Shown in pieces: positions 39,391 to 47,815 of a stretch of DNA of 64,000 nucleotides (positions are counted from its first letter, which is position 1; each line of letters opens with the position of its first letter). Source of the stretch: Paracoccus methylovorus (GTDB lineage: Bacteria; Pseudomonadota; Alphaproteobacteria; Rhodobacterales; Rhodobacteraceae); contig NZ_CP070368.1 of NCBI RefSeq assembly GCF_016919705.1, forward strand, positions 1,984,001 through 2,048,000. The letters are read 5' to 3'. The position numbers and the translations under genes are program-made. Below the pieces are notes generated by a model, which was not told where the DNA came from, ran no database searches, and was given only the letters and a program-made list of their open reading frames with translations.

Positions 39391-40190
39391 GGCTGGCGGT
39401 ATCGGACCTGTCCTTCACCCACGGAGCCGGTGCGCGACCGTTGCAGGAGATCGGCTTTTCGCTGGACCCCGGAGAGGTACTTTGCCTGCTGGGCCCGAAC
39501 GGCGCCGGCAAGACGACGCTGCTGCGTTGCCTGATCGGGGCGCTGACCCCCTCAGGCGGCTCGATCCTGCTGGATGGGCGGCCCATTGACAGCCTTTCCC
39601 CGCGCGCTCTGGCCCGCAGCATGGCGTATGTGCCGCAGGCGACGCAGCCCGCCTTTGGCCATCTAGTGCGTGAAATGGTGATCATGGGCCGCTCGCCGCA
39701 TCTGGGACGGTTGGATATACCGGGCCGTGCCGATCAGGCCATCGCCATGGATTGCCTGGACCGCGTGGGGCTGGCGCATCTGGCCGAGCGGTCCTTTTCA
39801 GCCATCAGCGGCGGCGAGCGGCAATTGTGCCTGCTGGCACGCGCTTTGGCGCAACAGGCGCGGCTGCTGATCCTGGACGAACCTGCCGCCAGCTTGGATT
39901 TTGGCAATCAGTTGCGGCTGCTGGACATCATCGTCGGACTGGCGCGGGATGGGTTGGGCATCCTGATGGTCACGCATCACCCTGATCATGCCCTGCATGC
40001 CGGCAGCCGCTTCGTCGCGCTGCGCGAGGGACGGGTCCATGGCGCGGGTCCCGTCGCGGATCTGGCGCAACCCGGTTATCTGAGCGCGCTTTACGGTCGT
40101 GGCGTCCGCATCATCCGGGATGCCGATGGCACGTTGGCCTGCGCACCGCTTTTCCCGTCACCGCAACCAGAGAGCAGACATGTTCCTTAA
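39387..40190 (+). CDS. ABC transporter ATP-binding protein (FecE/MolC-like)
   Basis: ATPase of 267 aa. Walker A is GPNGAGKT (residues 36-43), the Q-loop is YVPQ, the signature is ISGGERQLCLLARAL, Walker B is LLILDEP and the switch His is in VTHHPDHAL. It belongs to the FecE/FhuC group that pairs with FecCD-type permeases. Coupled to the permease by a 4-nt overlap and overlapping the binding-protein gene by 11 nt, it completes a tight three-gene transporter operon. Confidence 0.94.
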   Translation: MRLAVSDLSFTHGAGARPLQEIGFSLDPGEVLCLLGPNGAGKTTLLRCLIGALTPSGGSILLDGRPIDSLSPRALARSMAYVPQATQPAFGHLVREMVIMGRSPHLGRLDIPGRADQAIAMDCLDRVGLAHLAERSFSAISGGERQLCLLARALAQQARLLILDEPAASLDFGNQLRLLDIIVGLARDGLGILMVTHHPDHALHAGSRFVALREGRVHGAGPVADLAQPGYLSALYGRGVRIIRDADGTLACAPLFPSPQPESRHVP

Positions 40191-41187
40191 AGCAATCCCC
40201 CTTTTGTCAGGGCTGCTTGCCCTTGGCTTGTCCGGCGCCGCGCTGGCCCGCGATATCACCGACATGGCGGGCCGCACCGTCACCGTGCCCGACCGGATCG
40301 ACAGCGTGGTGACGCTGGGCTCGGTTCCGGTCATCAACAGCTTTGTCTTTGCCGCGGGACAAGGTGCGCTGATCGCCAACGACCTGCCGCCGTGGGCGCG
40401 GCAATCGGGCCGTTGGGCATGGCAGGACGTTTTCGCACCACAGCTTGCTCAAAGCCCCCGCGTCGAGGATGCCGAACGCAATCTGGCCCTGGAGGAGTTG
40501 TTGACGCTTGATCCCGATGTGACGCTGACATTTGCGCGGGACGTGGCCGACCTGCTGGATCAGCACGGGATTCCCACCGTGGTTTTGCGCATCCAAACCC
40601 CCGAGGATGTCAAGGACGGCGTGGCGCTGGTCGGCGATCTGCTGGGTAACGAAAATATCGGCCCGGAATATGCCGCATGGTTCGACGGCATGCTGTCCGG
40701 GATCGCAACCAGACTTAAGAACGCGGGAGAGCGACCCTCGGTGCTTTATCTCAACCCGGTCAATATGACCCAGCCGCATCTGGTTGCGGAATGGTGGATC
40801 ACGGCGGCGGGCGGGGATTCCGTCACCAACGACGGCCGCAGCGAGGAAACCCTGGCGCTGACCACCGAGGTCGTGCTGGCCGCCGATCCGGATTTCGTCA
40901 TTGTCGGCGATCCCTCTCATGTTACCCAGTTGAACGACAATCCCAACCTGGCGCAACTGCGCGCAGTCAAAGAGGGCCGCGTCCTTGTCGCACCGATGGG
41001 CGCGCATATCTGGGCCAACCGAACGGTCGAGCAGCCGCTAACGGTGCTATGGGCGGCCTCGCATTTCCACCCCGCCCTTTTCCCCGAGGCCGGGTTGATC
41101 GCCACGGTGGGCGAGTTTTACGAAAACTTCTTTGGCACCAAGCTCAGCGACGACCAGATTCGCGCAATTCTGAGTGGCGCTGCATGA
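40180..41187 (+). CDS. ABC transporter periplasmic substrate-binding protein (MolA/FecB type)
   Basis: Binding protein of 335 aa with a signal peptide (LLSGLLALGLSGAALA). It begins with the family opening DITDMAGRTVTVPDRIDSVV, then LEELLTLDPDVTLTF, and ends with the C-terminal lobe (GRVLVAPMGAHIWANRTVEQPL). It is a class III (helical backbone) binding protein. The ligand could be an iron chelate or a molybdate/tungstate oxyanion; the ModE-like operator favours the latter. ATG 40180 was chosen because it starts the signal peptide. Confidence 0.9.
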   Translation: MFLKAIPLLSGLLALGLSGAALARDITDMAGRTVTVPDRIDSVVTLGSVPVINSFVFAAGQGALIANDLPPWARQSGRWAWQDVFAPQLAQSPRVEDAERNLALEELLTLDPDVTLTFARDVADLLDQHGIPTVVLRIQTPEDVKDGVALVGDLLGNENIGPEYAAWFDGMLSGIATRLKNAGERPSVLYLNPVNMTQPHLVAEWWITAAGGDSVTNDGRSEETLALTTEVVLAADPDFVIVGDPSHVTQLNDNPNLAQLRAVKEGRVLVAPMGAHIWANRTVEQPLTVLWAASHFHPALFPEAGLIATVGEFYENFFGTKLSDDQIRAILSGAA

Positions 41188-41214
41188 GCCCCTCTTGGCA
41201 GGAAAGGCATTCGC

Positions 41215-42045
41215 ATGACCGCATCGCATCTTGAACGGACGCTTGACGCGATAACCGGCATCCTTGGCGACCAAGAGGCCGCGGTGCACAAGGTGGACCG
41301 CGCCACGCTTGGGCTGTTCTTTATCGCCGTTACGCTGGACAGCGGCCATACCGGCCTGTGCGCCACGCCGCTGAAAGAGATCCCCGAGGCAGTCTGTTGC
41401 CCCTCATCGGCCATGTCGATGCCCTTTCCGGGAAAATTGCGGGGCATGGGCGCGCTGCGGCTGGCGCAAGAGGCGCTTTCGCACACCGGCCTGCGCCGTG
41501 CGCTCGGCATCGCCGCGCTGAACGCGCTGGCGCATCTGGCCGCCGAACGGCGCGGGCCGCGGGGCTATCGCATCCTCGAAGGGGTGGACGCGTTTGATGT
41601 CGCCCGCATCCAGCCCCAAGAAACGGCGGTGGTGGTCGGCGCCTTTGGTCCGTTCCTCAAGGCTCTGCGCGGCATCGGCGCGCGGCATTTCGTGCTGGAA
41701 AAGGACCCTGCCACCCTGCGCCCGAATGAGATGGAGCATTTCCGCCCCGCCGAAAGCTATCCCGAGATCGTGCCGCAGGCGGATGTGCTGCTGATTACCG
41801 GCACGACGCTGATCAACGACAGCCTGCCCGGCTTGATCGCCTGCGCCCACCCCCAGGCGCGGGTGGTGCTGGTCGGTCCGACCGTTCCGATGCTGCCCGA
41901 CGCCTTTCTGGTCCGGCGCGGCATGATTCTGGGCACCGTGCGCGTCACCGATTCCGATGCGTTGCACAACGTGCTGGCCCAAGGCGGGTCAGGCTATCAC
42001 TTCTTTGGAAAATACGCGCCCAAGATCGTTCTGGCGCAGGACTGA
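41215..42045 (+). CDS. DUF364 / DUF4213 putative heavy-metal chelation protein
   Basis: A 276-aa cytoplasmic protein of the DUF364 family, which contains an N-terminal DUF4213 domain and a C-terminal domain proposed to chelate heavy metals. Landmarks are GLCATPLKEIPEAVCCPSSA (paired cysteines), SALNALAH-like GIAALNALAHLAAER, VVVGAFGPFLKALR, and LLITGTTLINDSLPGLI. Its place 28 nt after the binding-protein gene supports a role in handling the imported metal. Confidence 0.82.
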   Translation: MTASHLERTLDAITGILGDQEAAVHKVDRATLGLFFIAVTLDSGHTGLCATPLKEIPEAVCCPSSAMSMPFPGKLRGMGALRLAQEALSHTGLRRALGIAALNALAHLAAERRGPRGYRILEGVDAFDVARIQPQETAVVVGAFGPFLKALRGIGARHFVLEKDPATLRPNEMEHFRPAESYPEIVPQADVLLITGTTLINDSLPGLIACAHPQARVVLVGPTVPMLPDAFLVRRGMILGTVRVTDSDALHNVLAQGGSGYHFFGKYAPKIVLAQD

Positions 42046-42069
42046 CTGGGTTTTCGAAAGGATAAGCAG

Positions 42070-42312
42070 ATGAGCGACGATGCAGGAACCGTGACACTGA
42101 CCAAGATGTGCCTGAAGCATGGCATCGACATGCCGCGCAAGGGCAAGTTGGCGGCACGCTTTCAAACCGCCTTTCCGGCAGCACATTACGATGAAGAGGC
42201 CGGCGAGTGGCGCATGGAGTGGAAAAAAGGCAGCTTTGCCGAATCCAACGCCCGGCTTGAGGCGTTCTTTGCCGAAAACGGCGTCAGCATCAGCCATATC
42301 GACAGGTGCTGA
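42070..42312 (+). CDS. Small conserved-looking hypothetical protein
   Basis: Unrecognised 80-aa protein with a ribosome-binding site (AAAGGAT) and no membrane segment. It has a basic N-terminal half (CLKHGIDMPRKGKLAARF) and an aromatic centre (WRMEWKKG), and cysteines near both ends. It is the last gene of the metal-transport operon, 24 nt after DUF364, and is followed by a terminator-like hairpin. A metal-related role is inferred only from position. Confidence 0.62.
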   Translation: MSDDAGTVTLTKMCLKHGIDMPRKGKLAARFQTAFPAAHYDEEAGEWRMEWKKGSFAESNARLEAFFAENGVSISHIDRC

Positions 42313-42675
42313 ACGACTGGCAGGCACGGCGAAAGCCTGCCTGCCCCCAATCATCCAAACAGAAGGGCCGCCAAATGCGGCCCTTCGACTTGGCGTATGC
42401 GGAAATCCCCCTCTCGATCAAGGATTCCGATAGGGATCGTTGATGCGCATCGAAGCTAAGCCCTGCCGAACCTCAAGCATCCGGACACGGTCGGCTCCCA
42501 AGCATTCCAGACCCCTTCCCCCAGCAACAACGGCCCTACTCGTGGCGGTGGTCGCAGGGCATGACCGGCCCTGGACTTGGGCCCCTTGTCCACAGTGCGG
42601 TTTATGGTCACAGATAGGGTCAGGAAAACCCGACCTGCCGCTCGTCCATTCCCGAGAAAGTCGAAGATCACCAAC
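42313..42675 (+). other. 363-nt gap before the MFS gene
   Basis: Holds the hairpin at 42362-42386 and otherwise no gene or recognisable RNA. The open frames here are shadows. The promoter for the MFS gene is presumably in the last 100 nt. Confidence 0.5.
42362..42386 (+). terminator. Terminator-like hairpin closing the metal-transport operon
   Basis: Perfect 10-bp stem GAAGGGCCGC/GCGGCCCTTC with a 5-nt loop, 49 nt after the last gene. There is no T-tract on the plus strand, so termination would be inefficient or Rho-assisted. Confidence 0.6.
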
Positions 42676-43884
42676 ATGACGACCGTCACCATGCCCGCCG
42701 CGCGTGCGAAAACCCATCTGACCGTGCTTATGGTGCTGGGCGTGTCGCATCTGCTGAACGACCTGATGCAATCGCTGATCCCTGCCGCCTATCCGATCCT
42801 CAAGGATACCTATGCGCTGGATTTCGTGCAGATCGGCATGATCACCATGACCTTCCAGATCGCCGGATCGCTGCTGCAACCGGTGATCGGCATGGTGACC
42901 GACCGTCATCCGGCCCCCTATTCGCCTGTGGTGGGCATGATGTTCACCTTGTCCGGGCTGGTCAGCCTGGCCTTTGCCCACAGCTATGCGATCATCCTTG
43001 TCTCGGTCGCGCTGATCGGCATCGGCTCATCTATCTTCCACCCCGAGGCCACGCGGATGGCGCGCTATGCGGCCGGGGGGCGGCAGGGGTTGGCGCAGGG
43101 TCTGTTTCAGGTGGGCGGTCAGGCGGGCGGCGCACTTGGCCCGGTCTTCGCGGCGCTGATCATCGTACCATGGGGCCAGCCGAGTCTGGCGTGGTTCGCC
43201 CTTGCCGCCCTGCTGGCGATGATGCTGCTGGTCTGGATCGGCAGCAAGCAACGCCAGATCAGCGCCGAGTTCGTGGCAATGCGTTCGGCCAGCAAGACGG
43301 GCGGCACCGGACTTGTCCAGCATGCCCCATTCACCATCGGGGTGGGGCTTGTCGTCCTTACCCTGCTGATGTTTTCCAAGAACGCCTACAGCGAAAGCTT
43401 TCGCTCTTTTTACACCTTTTACTTGATGGACCGCTTTGGGCTGTCGATCCCCGCGGCGCAGATGATGCTGTTCATCTTCCTGCTGGCCTCGGCGGCGGGG
43501 GCGCTGATCGGCGGGATCATCGGCGACCGCATCGGGCGCTATCGCATCATCTGGATATCGGTGCTGGGGCCGCTGCCGCTAACCCTGATCCTGCCTTTTG
43601 CCGATCTGTTCTGGACCGGAGTGCTGACGGTGATGATCAACCTGATCATGGCCAGCGCATTCGCCTCGATCCTGATTTACGCGATGGAGCTTTTGCCAGG
43701 TCGCATCGGGCTGATCGGGGGGCTGTTCTATGGCCTGAACTTCGGCCTTGGCGGCATCGCCGCAGCAATCCTCGGCGGAATGGCCGATAGCTTCGGCGTC
43801 GAAACGGTCTTTCGCCTGTGCTCATTCCTGCCGCTGGCCGGATTGCTGGCTTGGTTCCTGCCCAGGATCGAAGAACCGCGGTGA
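42676..43884 (+). CDS. MFS exporter, fosmidomycin-resistance (Fsr) type
   Basis: Major facilitator of 402 aa with 12 membrane segments, started at ATG 42676. The first segment VLGVSHLLNDLMQSLIPAAYP is the Fsr-family signature. GIGSSIFHPEATRMAR and the second-half GGIIGDRIGRYRIIW complete the MFS pattern. Members export fosmidomycin and related compounds; the natural substrate here is unknown. Confidence 0.88.
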   Translation: MTTVTMPAARAKTHLTVLMVLGVSHLLNDLMQSLIPAAYPILKDTYALDFVQIGMITMTFQIAGSLLQPVIGMVTDRHPAPYSPVVGMMFTLSGLVSLAFAHSYAIILVSVALIGIGSSIFHPEATRMARYAAGGRQGLAQGLFQVGGQAGGALGPVFAALIIVPWGQPSLAWFALAALLAMMLLVWIGSKQRQISAEFVAMRSASKTGGTGLVQHAPFTIGVGLVVLTLLMFSKNAYSESFRSFYTFYLMDRFGLSIPAAQMMLFIFLLASAAGALIGGIIGDRIGRYRIIWISVLGPLPLTLILPFADLFWTGVLTVMINLIMASAFASILIYAMELLPGRIGLIGGLFYGLNFGLGGIAAAILGGMADSFGVETVFRLCSFLPLAGLLAWFLPRIEEPR

Positions 43885-44204
43885 AAACCCAAGGTGCAGG
43901 GTTCGGTCGGGCGCGCGTGCCCGAAAGGCTGCCCAAGCGGGCATCTAAACGGCCAACCTGTCGCGCGGAAAAATAGTTCCCAATGTTCCCCGCCGATTGC
44001 GCGATAGCTTTGGTTGTCGGGGTGAAACTGCGCCTGAACCACCCCATCTTTCAATGATCCGCGCGGCACGGCCGAGCGGCACGGTATCACTGCGAGCCTT
44101 GGGCATACGCCCCTTGGCCGCACGAGTTCTTCCGATGCGCTTGGCGTAACAAGGCGGCCTTTGCGCTTAGCCGGTATATGTCATTGGAAGCATCAGAAGG
44201 TGAG

Positions 44205-44227
44205 ACGGCGGGGTAATGCCCCGCCGT
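44205..44227 (+). terminator. Strong hairpin ACGGCGGGG/CCCCGCCGT
   Basis: A perfect 9-bp stem with a 5-nt loop followed by TCTTGC. It may be a terminator for an unseen small RNA or for read-through from upstream. Confidence 0.5.
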
Positions 44228-44433
44228 TCTTGCAAACGAACTTCGGCCGGCGGTTTCCCGCCAATCCCGGATCCAGCCCGTGGTTTTCCGGGTTTTCGCC
44301 TGCGGGCGACCAAGGTATCGCACCCGTTTCTAGCCCTCTTGCCCGGCATAGCCAAAGGTTTCCTTTGCTTTATCCGGCAGGAACGGGCATAGATGTGGGG
44401 CTACGTTGATTCTCTCTGCATCCTGTCTCCTTT

Positions 44434-44489
44434 CGGCTTCAGTCTGCTTTCGAACTGACTGAGCCGGGTTGCTGCATTCCGCGAGCAAC
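44434..44489 (+). promoter_or_regulatory. Structured cspA 5' leader
   Basis: Two consecutive stem-loops precede the cspA ribosome-binding site: CGGCTTCAGTC/GACTGAGCCG (one bulge) and GTTGCT/AGCAAC. Long structured leaders are typical of cold-shock genes and act as RNA thermosensors; that role here is inference. Confidence 0.45.
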
Positions 44490-44511
44490 AAATCCAAAAG
44501 GAGATCTCACG

Positions 44512-44718
44512 ATGGCCAATGGCACCGTGAAATGGTTCAACGCCACCAAAGGCTTCGGCTTCATCGCACCCGAGAACGGCGGCAAAGACGTGTTCCTGCA
44601 CATCTCGGCTGTTGAGCGCGCCGGACTGAGCACCATCGCCGATGGTCAGGCCGTGACTTTCGACATCGAGTCGGGTCGCGACGGCCGCCAATCGGCAAGC
44701 AATCTGGCACTCGCCTGA
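44512..44718 (+). CDS. cspA: Cold-shock protein (CspA family)
   Basis: Single cold-shock domain of 68 aa with RNP1-like KGFGFI and RNP2-like DVFLHIS. It binds single-stranded nucleic acid and acts as an RNA chaperone. AAAGGAGA gives a strong ribosome-binding site. The small basic protein gene follows by 55 nt and may share its transcript. Confidence 0.96.
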   Translation: MANGTVKWFNATKGFGFIAPENGGKDVFLHISAVERAGLSTIADGQAVTFDIESGRDGRQSASNLALA

Positions 44719-44773
44719 TTTCTGCTGAGCAGCCTGGCCGTCCCGGCCGGGCTGAACCCTCTGGGAGGCCCGC

Positions 44774-44971
44774 ATGGCTACCAAGGCGAGAAATCTATTC
44801 CGCGACCCTGCACCGCTTACAGCCATGGATCGCACGACCTCTGAAGCAAAGCTCATCATTGATGAACAAGCCCGCAAGAGGAACGAACTGACGGCATCCC
44901 TGAAAGCCGCAAGACTGGCACAAGAGGCGGCAGCTTCCGCCGAGACGCCCAAGAAAAAGCGCAAGAAATAA
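44774..44971 (+). CDS. Small basic hypothetical protein
   Basis: A 65-aa, highly charged product with GGGAGG before the ATG. The central stretch (about 18-55) is a probable amphipathic helix and the C-terminus is a run of lysines (PKKKRKK). Unrecognised, but spacing after cspA and the ribosome-binding site support a real gene, possibly nucleic-acid binding. Confidence 0.62.
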   Translation: MATKARNLFRDPAPLTAMDRTTSEAKLIIDEQARKRNELTASLKAARLAQEAAASAETPKKKRKK

Positions 44972-45196
44972 CGCATTCAAGACAATGAATTGCCCGCAGG
45001 CGGCCCTCGCGGTGCAGCCACGCTATGAAGCGGCAATCTAGGGCGGCTGGCATTTCATTATGCGCGCAAGGCCGGATCCATCCTTTTGCCCGAGTCTGTC
45101 GCGAAGCTATCCTAACCCCGCTCCCATGATCCCGCTGCCGCATGTGGCAACGCGAAGTCTTGTCCGCAACCGCAAAACCGTGGATCAATCGGGGAC

Positions 45197-45568
45197 ATGA
45201 CGGACGCGCAGATCCCAGACACAGCAAACCCGCCGCATGCGGCGCGGTTGTGGCTGGCAATTTTTCTGGCCCTGCTGGTTGCCATACTGCCGGGACCACA
45301 GGTTACCGCTGCGGCAAGCCAAACTGCGCAACTGAACCTTTCCACCAACGATCTGACGGCAATCCACGGCCGCGACCTGATCGCGCGCAAGGATGCGGTG
45401 CAGATCCGCCCGCTGGCCGCAACCGCCTTACCGCCGCCAAGTTTCGCGCGCCCGCCACCCCGTGCAGGGGCATCCGTCGCCTATGCCTATCGTTCCGCGA
45501 CAGGGGCAGGCACCTGCCCGCTTGCACCGCACGCCCGCGCACCCCCCATCCTTCGCACGACCGCCTGA
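45197..45568 (+). CDS. Hypothetical membrane-anchored protein
   Basis: A 123-aa product with one N-terminal hydrophobic segment (LWLAIFLALLVAILPG) and a low-complexity, Pro/Ala/Arg-rich C-terminus. The GGGG before the ATG is a weak ribosome-binding site. The family is not recognised; the second half may be shadow-like composition, so the call is tentative. Confidence 0.4.
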   Translation: MTDAQIPDTANPPHAARLWLAIFLALLVAILPGPQVTAAASQTAQLNLSTNDLTAIHGRDLIARKDAVQIRPLAATALPPPSFARPPPRAGASVAYAYRSATGAGTCPLAPHARAPPILRTTA

Positions 45569-45630
45569 TCGCCTCTGCCCCCGGTTGCGGGTTGGCAGAT
45601 CACGACCCTTGCGTTCACGAAGGACGAAAG

Positions 45631-45834
45631 ATGAATTCGCACGAAGAACCCCCGGCCAAGAGCCGGACACCGTTTGAGGCCCAGACACCGCCTGCCGACA
45701 AAGCATCGCCCGCACCCACACCGGTCCCCACCCCAGGACAGACACAATCTGGGAAGGCCGTGTTGCTGAACTGGGTCATCATGCTCGTCGGCTTTTGCGC
45801 CATTGCCTTTGCTGCGCATTGGCTGATTGGCTGA
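45631..45834 (+). CDS. Small single-pass membrane protein with proline-rich N-terminus
   Basis: A 67-aa protein with AAGGA upstream of ATG 45631. A Pro/Thr-rich cytoplasmic stretch (about 15-42) precedes a C-terminal membrane segment VLLNWVIMLVGFCAIAFAA. The function is unknown. It closes the chromosomal block before the IS remnants. Confidence 0.55.
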   Translation: MNSHEEPPAKSRTPFEAQTPPADKASPAPTPVPTPGQTQSGKAVLLNWVIMLVGFCAIAFAAHWLIG

Positions 45835-46041
45835 TTGGCTGAGGTGGTATCCCTGCAGGTATCCCATCCGCAGGGGTTTCCCTGTCCGTCCCCCACACAG
45901 ATAAATCAGTCACTCTTGTCCTGTTCAGGGCTGCCGTCATAGCACCCTTGCAGGCGGGAGATATCTTTCGTGGGGGTGGTGATGGCGGAGACGAAGTCAT
46001 ACGGCTTTTTATATTAAGCGCACGATTTTAAAGTAAAATAA

Positions 46042-46713
46042 TTATAGCTTGATGAACCGCCAGAGCCGTTCGATGAAGATGTTGTCGAGGCACCGGCCCT
46101 TGCCGTCCATCGAGATCCGGGCGCCGATCCGCTTCAGCCGGTCGGTCCAGGCGAAAGACGTGAACTGCGAGCCCTGATCGGTATTCCTGATCCCAGGCGC
46201 GCCGAAGCGGTGAATGGCCCCTTCAGCGCCTCGACGCAGAAGTCGGCCTCCAGCGTGTTCGAGATGCGCCCGGCCAGAACCTTGCGGGTGAACAGTCCAT
46301 GACGGCGACCAGATAGAGGAAGCCCTGCCGCATCGGCAGGTATGTGATATCGGCGCACCAGACTTGGCTGGGCCGATCGACCCGCAGCCCGCCCAGCAGG
46401 TAGGGGTAGGTCTTGTGCCCCTTGGCTGGCTTGCTGGTGTTGGCTTCTGGTAGATCGGCATCAATCGCATGAGCCGCATCAGGCGGCGGATGCGCTTCTG
46501 GTTACCGGGATGACCCTCGTAGGTGCTGGGTCATCTGGCGGACGCCATAGAACGGGGTTTTCAGGAACTGCCGGTCGATCAGCCGCATCAATGCCAGGTT
46601 CACCTCGGTCTCGCCCTGCGGTGCGTAGTAGAACGACGACCTTGAGATCGACAGTAGGCGGCATTGCGCCCCGATCGACAGCGTGGGGTGGTGACGTTCG
46701 ATCATCCCGCGCC
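46042..46713 (-). pseudogene. IS3-family transposase OrfB remnant
   Basis: Pieces of OrfB appear in different frames: MIERHHPTLSIGAQCRLL and FLKTPFYGVRQMTQHL upstream, then RNTDQGSQFTSFAWTD and DNIFIERLWRFIKL (part of the rve integrase domain with its acidic residues). Several frameshifts separate them, and the C-terminal 40-50 residues are missing. The gene is dead. Confidence 0.82.
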
Positions 46714-47007
46714 TCACTTGCCGGTCCAGGGCTTGAGCTTTCGTGACAAAAAATCGTTGGCGACCACCAGTTCTCCAATCTTGGCGTGCTGCGACCGCAC
46801 TGTCTCCTCGTCGACCTCGGCCTTCTTCTTCCCGCCGTGCTCGACGATGCCCGACGCCCCCTCGAGCAGCGCCTTCTTCCACTGATGGATCATGGTCGGA
46901 TGCACACCGTATTCTGCGGCCAGCTCCGACACGGTGCGCTCGCCCTTCAGGGCTTCCAACGCCACGCGAGCCTTGAAGCCCGCATCATGGTTCCTGCGTT
47001 TCGACAT
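46714..47007 (-). CDS. IS3-family transposase OrfA
   Basis: Intact 97-aa OrfA with the helix-turn-helix KGERTVSELAAEYGVHPTM followed by the leucine-zipper-like C-terminal helix (KIGELVVANDFLSRKL). It normally works as an OrfAB fusion through frameshifting. Its OrfB partner here is broken, so the element is not autonomous. Confidence 0.85.
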   Translation of the reverse strand: MSKRRNHDAGFKARVALEALKGERTVSELAAEYGVHPTMIHQWKKALLEGASGIVEHGGKKKAEVDEETVRSQHAKIGELVVANDFLSRKLKPWTGK

Positions 47008-47085
47008 GTTCTGATCTCCTCGTCCTGGGAGACCAGCAGACGGTAGATCGTAGCTTCCGTCACTGTCCGATTCTCGGGGAGGTGC

Positions 47086-47358
47086 TCACAGAGGCAGGCA
47101 ACCACGGAAGACGAACAGATGTCCGGCGAACGGATCCTGCTTCATCTCCACCGGCAAAAAGCGCGGCTCATCCGACGAGGGCGGAACCGACGCCGGGTTC
47201 GGTGTAGAGCGGAGATCGCGCAGCCACTTGAAGATCAGATTGGCATTCACCGCGTAGCGCCGCGCAACCTGCGCAACCGAAACGCCCGGCGCGGTCGTCT
47301 GGAAACAGATCGACCGCTTCTCCTCTTCCGTCCAAAGCCACTTTGTCCGACGCGCCAC
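47086..47358 (-). pseudogene. IS66-family TnpA fused to a TnpB fragment
   Basis: From GTG 47358 the frame reads ARRTKWLWTEEEKRSICF and VSVAQVARRYAVNANLIFKWLRD, the accessory TnpA of IS66. It then jumps at PVEMKQDPFAGHLFVFRG into the start of TnpB. The join is an internal deletion. No TnpC is present. Confidence 0.75.
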
Positions 47359-47368
47359 GCCATCACCA

Positions 47369-47396
47369 TAGTGTCCACCATTAATAGTGGACACTA
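47369..47396. repeat. Inverted repeat TAGTGTCCAC...GTGGACACTA
   Basis: Perfect 10-bp arms separated by 8 nt (CATTAATA), lying just upstream of the IS66 remnant. It could be an operator or a transposon end. Confidence 0.5.
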
Positions 47397-47484
47397 TCCC
47401 GCACTCTCATGCCGCGGCAGAGCGGTCAGACCGAACGTACCCCTGTTGCATCCAATATGCTTCCAGGGCGTTTGGGCTAGAATG

Positions 47485-47552
47485 CAGAAAGCCTCCCGAA
47501 GGAGACCTAATACACTGATATATCAGAAAATCTGGTTTTGGAGGCAGGATTT
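47485..47552 (-). other. Degenerate tRNA-Met-end plus terminator module
   Basis: On the minus strand a decayed tRNA 3' end (plus-strand GGTTTTGGAGGCAGGATTT, 47534-47552) is followed after about 30 AT-rich nt by the hairpin GTCTCC-TTCG-GGAGGC and TTTCTGC. The layout and spacing match the better-preserved module at 36231-36326. Confidence 0.45.
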
Positions 47553-47553
47553 A

Positions 47554-47584
47554 ATCTTTACTTGCTGCCCGAGCAAGTAAAGAT
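47554..47584. repeat. Perfect 13-bp hairpin ATCTTTACTTGCT
   Basis: Arms 47554-47566 and 47572-47584 with a 5-nt loop. The 19 nt ending this hairpin (47573-47591) recur as reverse complement at 62284-62302. Its function is unclear. Confidence 0.6.
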
Positions 47585-47591
47585 GGTTGCA

Positions 47592-47815
47592 AGTCTACAC
47601 CATCAATACTTGTAATTCACTTCAACCAGTCACACCACCTCGCCTACTACAGATAGTGGTAGCGGTCTGTTTCGTATTGCAGCGTAGTTCTTGCTGTCTC
47701 TCCGATGGATTTCACAATGTTATAATAACATATCGGATTGCACCGACCACCGGGATATGTGGCATGCACTGATCATAGGAATATTGGCGGAGCCAATAAA
47801 AACTTACACGGCCAG
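47592..47815. other. Non-coding stretch downstream of the hipA pseudogene
   Basis: AT-rich relative to flanks, with no gene seen. It carries decayed sequence between the hairpin and the last hipA codons. Confidence 0.4.

Larger units (their letters stand above)
43885..44511 (+). other. 627-nt gap between MFS and cspA genes
   Basis: No gene. It contains a 9-bp-stem hairpin (44205-44227) and the cspA leader (separate entries). The first 300 nt show nothing recognisable. Confidence 0.55.

Noticed and set aside
44205..44227. Hairpin considered as a complete small RNA gene
   Set aside because: No promoter could be identified with confidence and no T-tract follows, so only a hairpin is reported.
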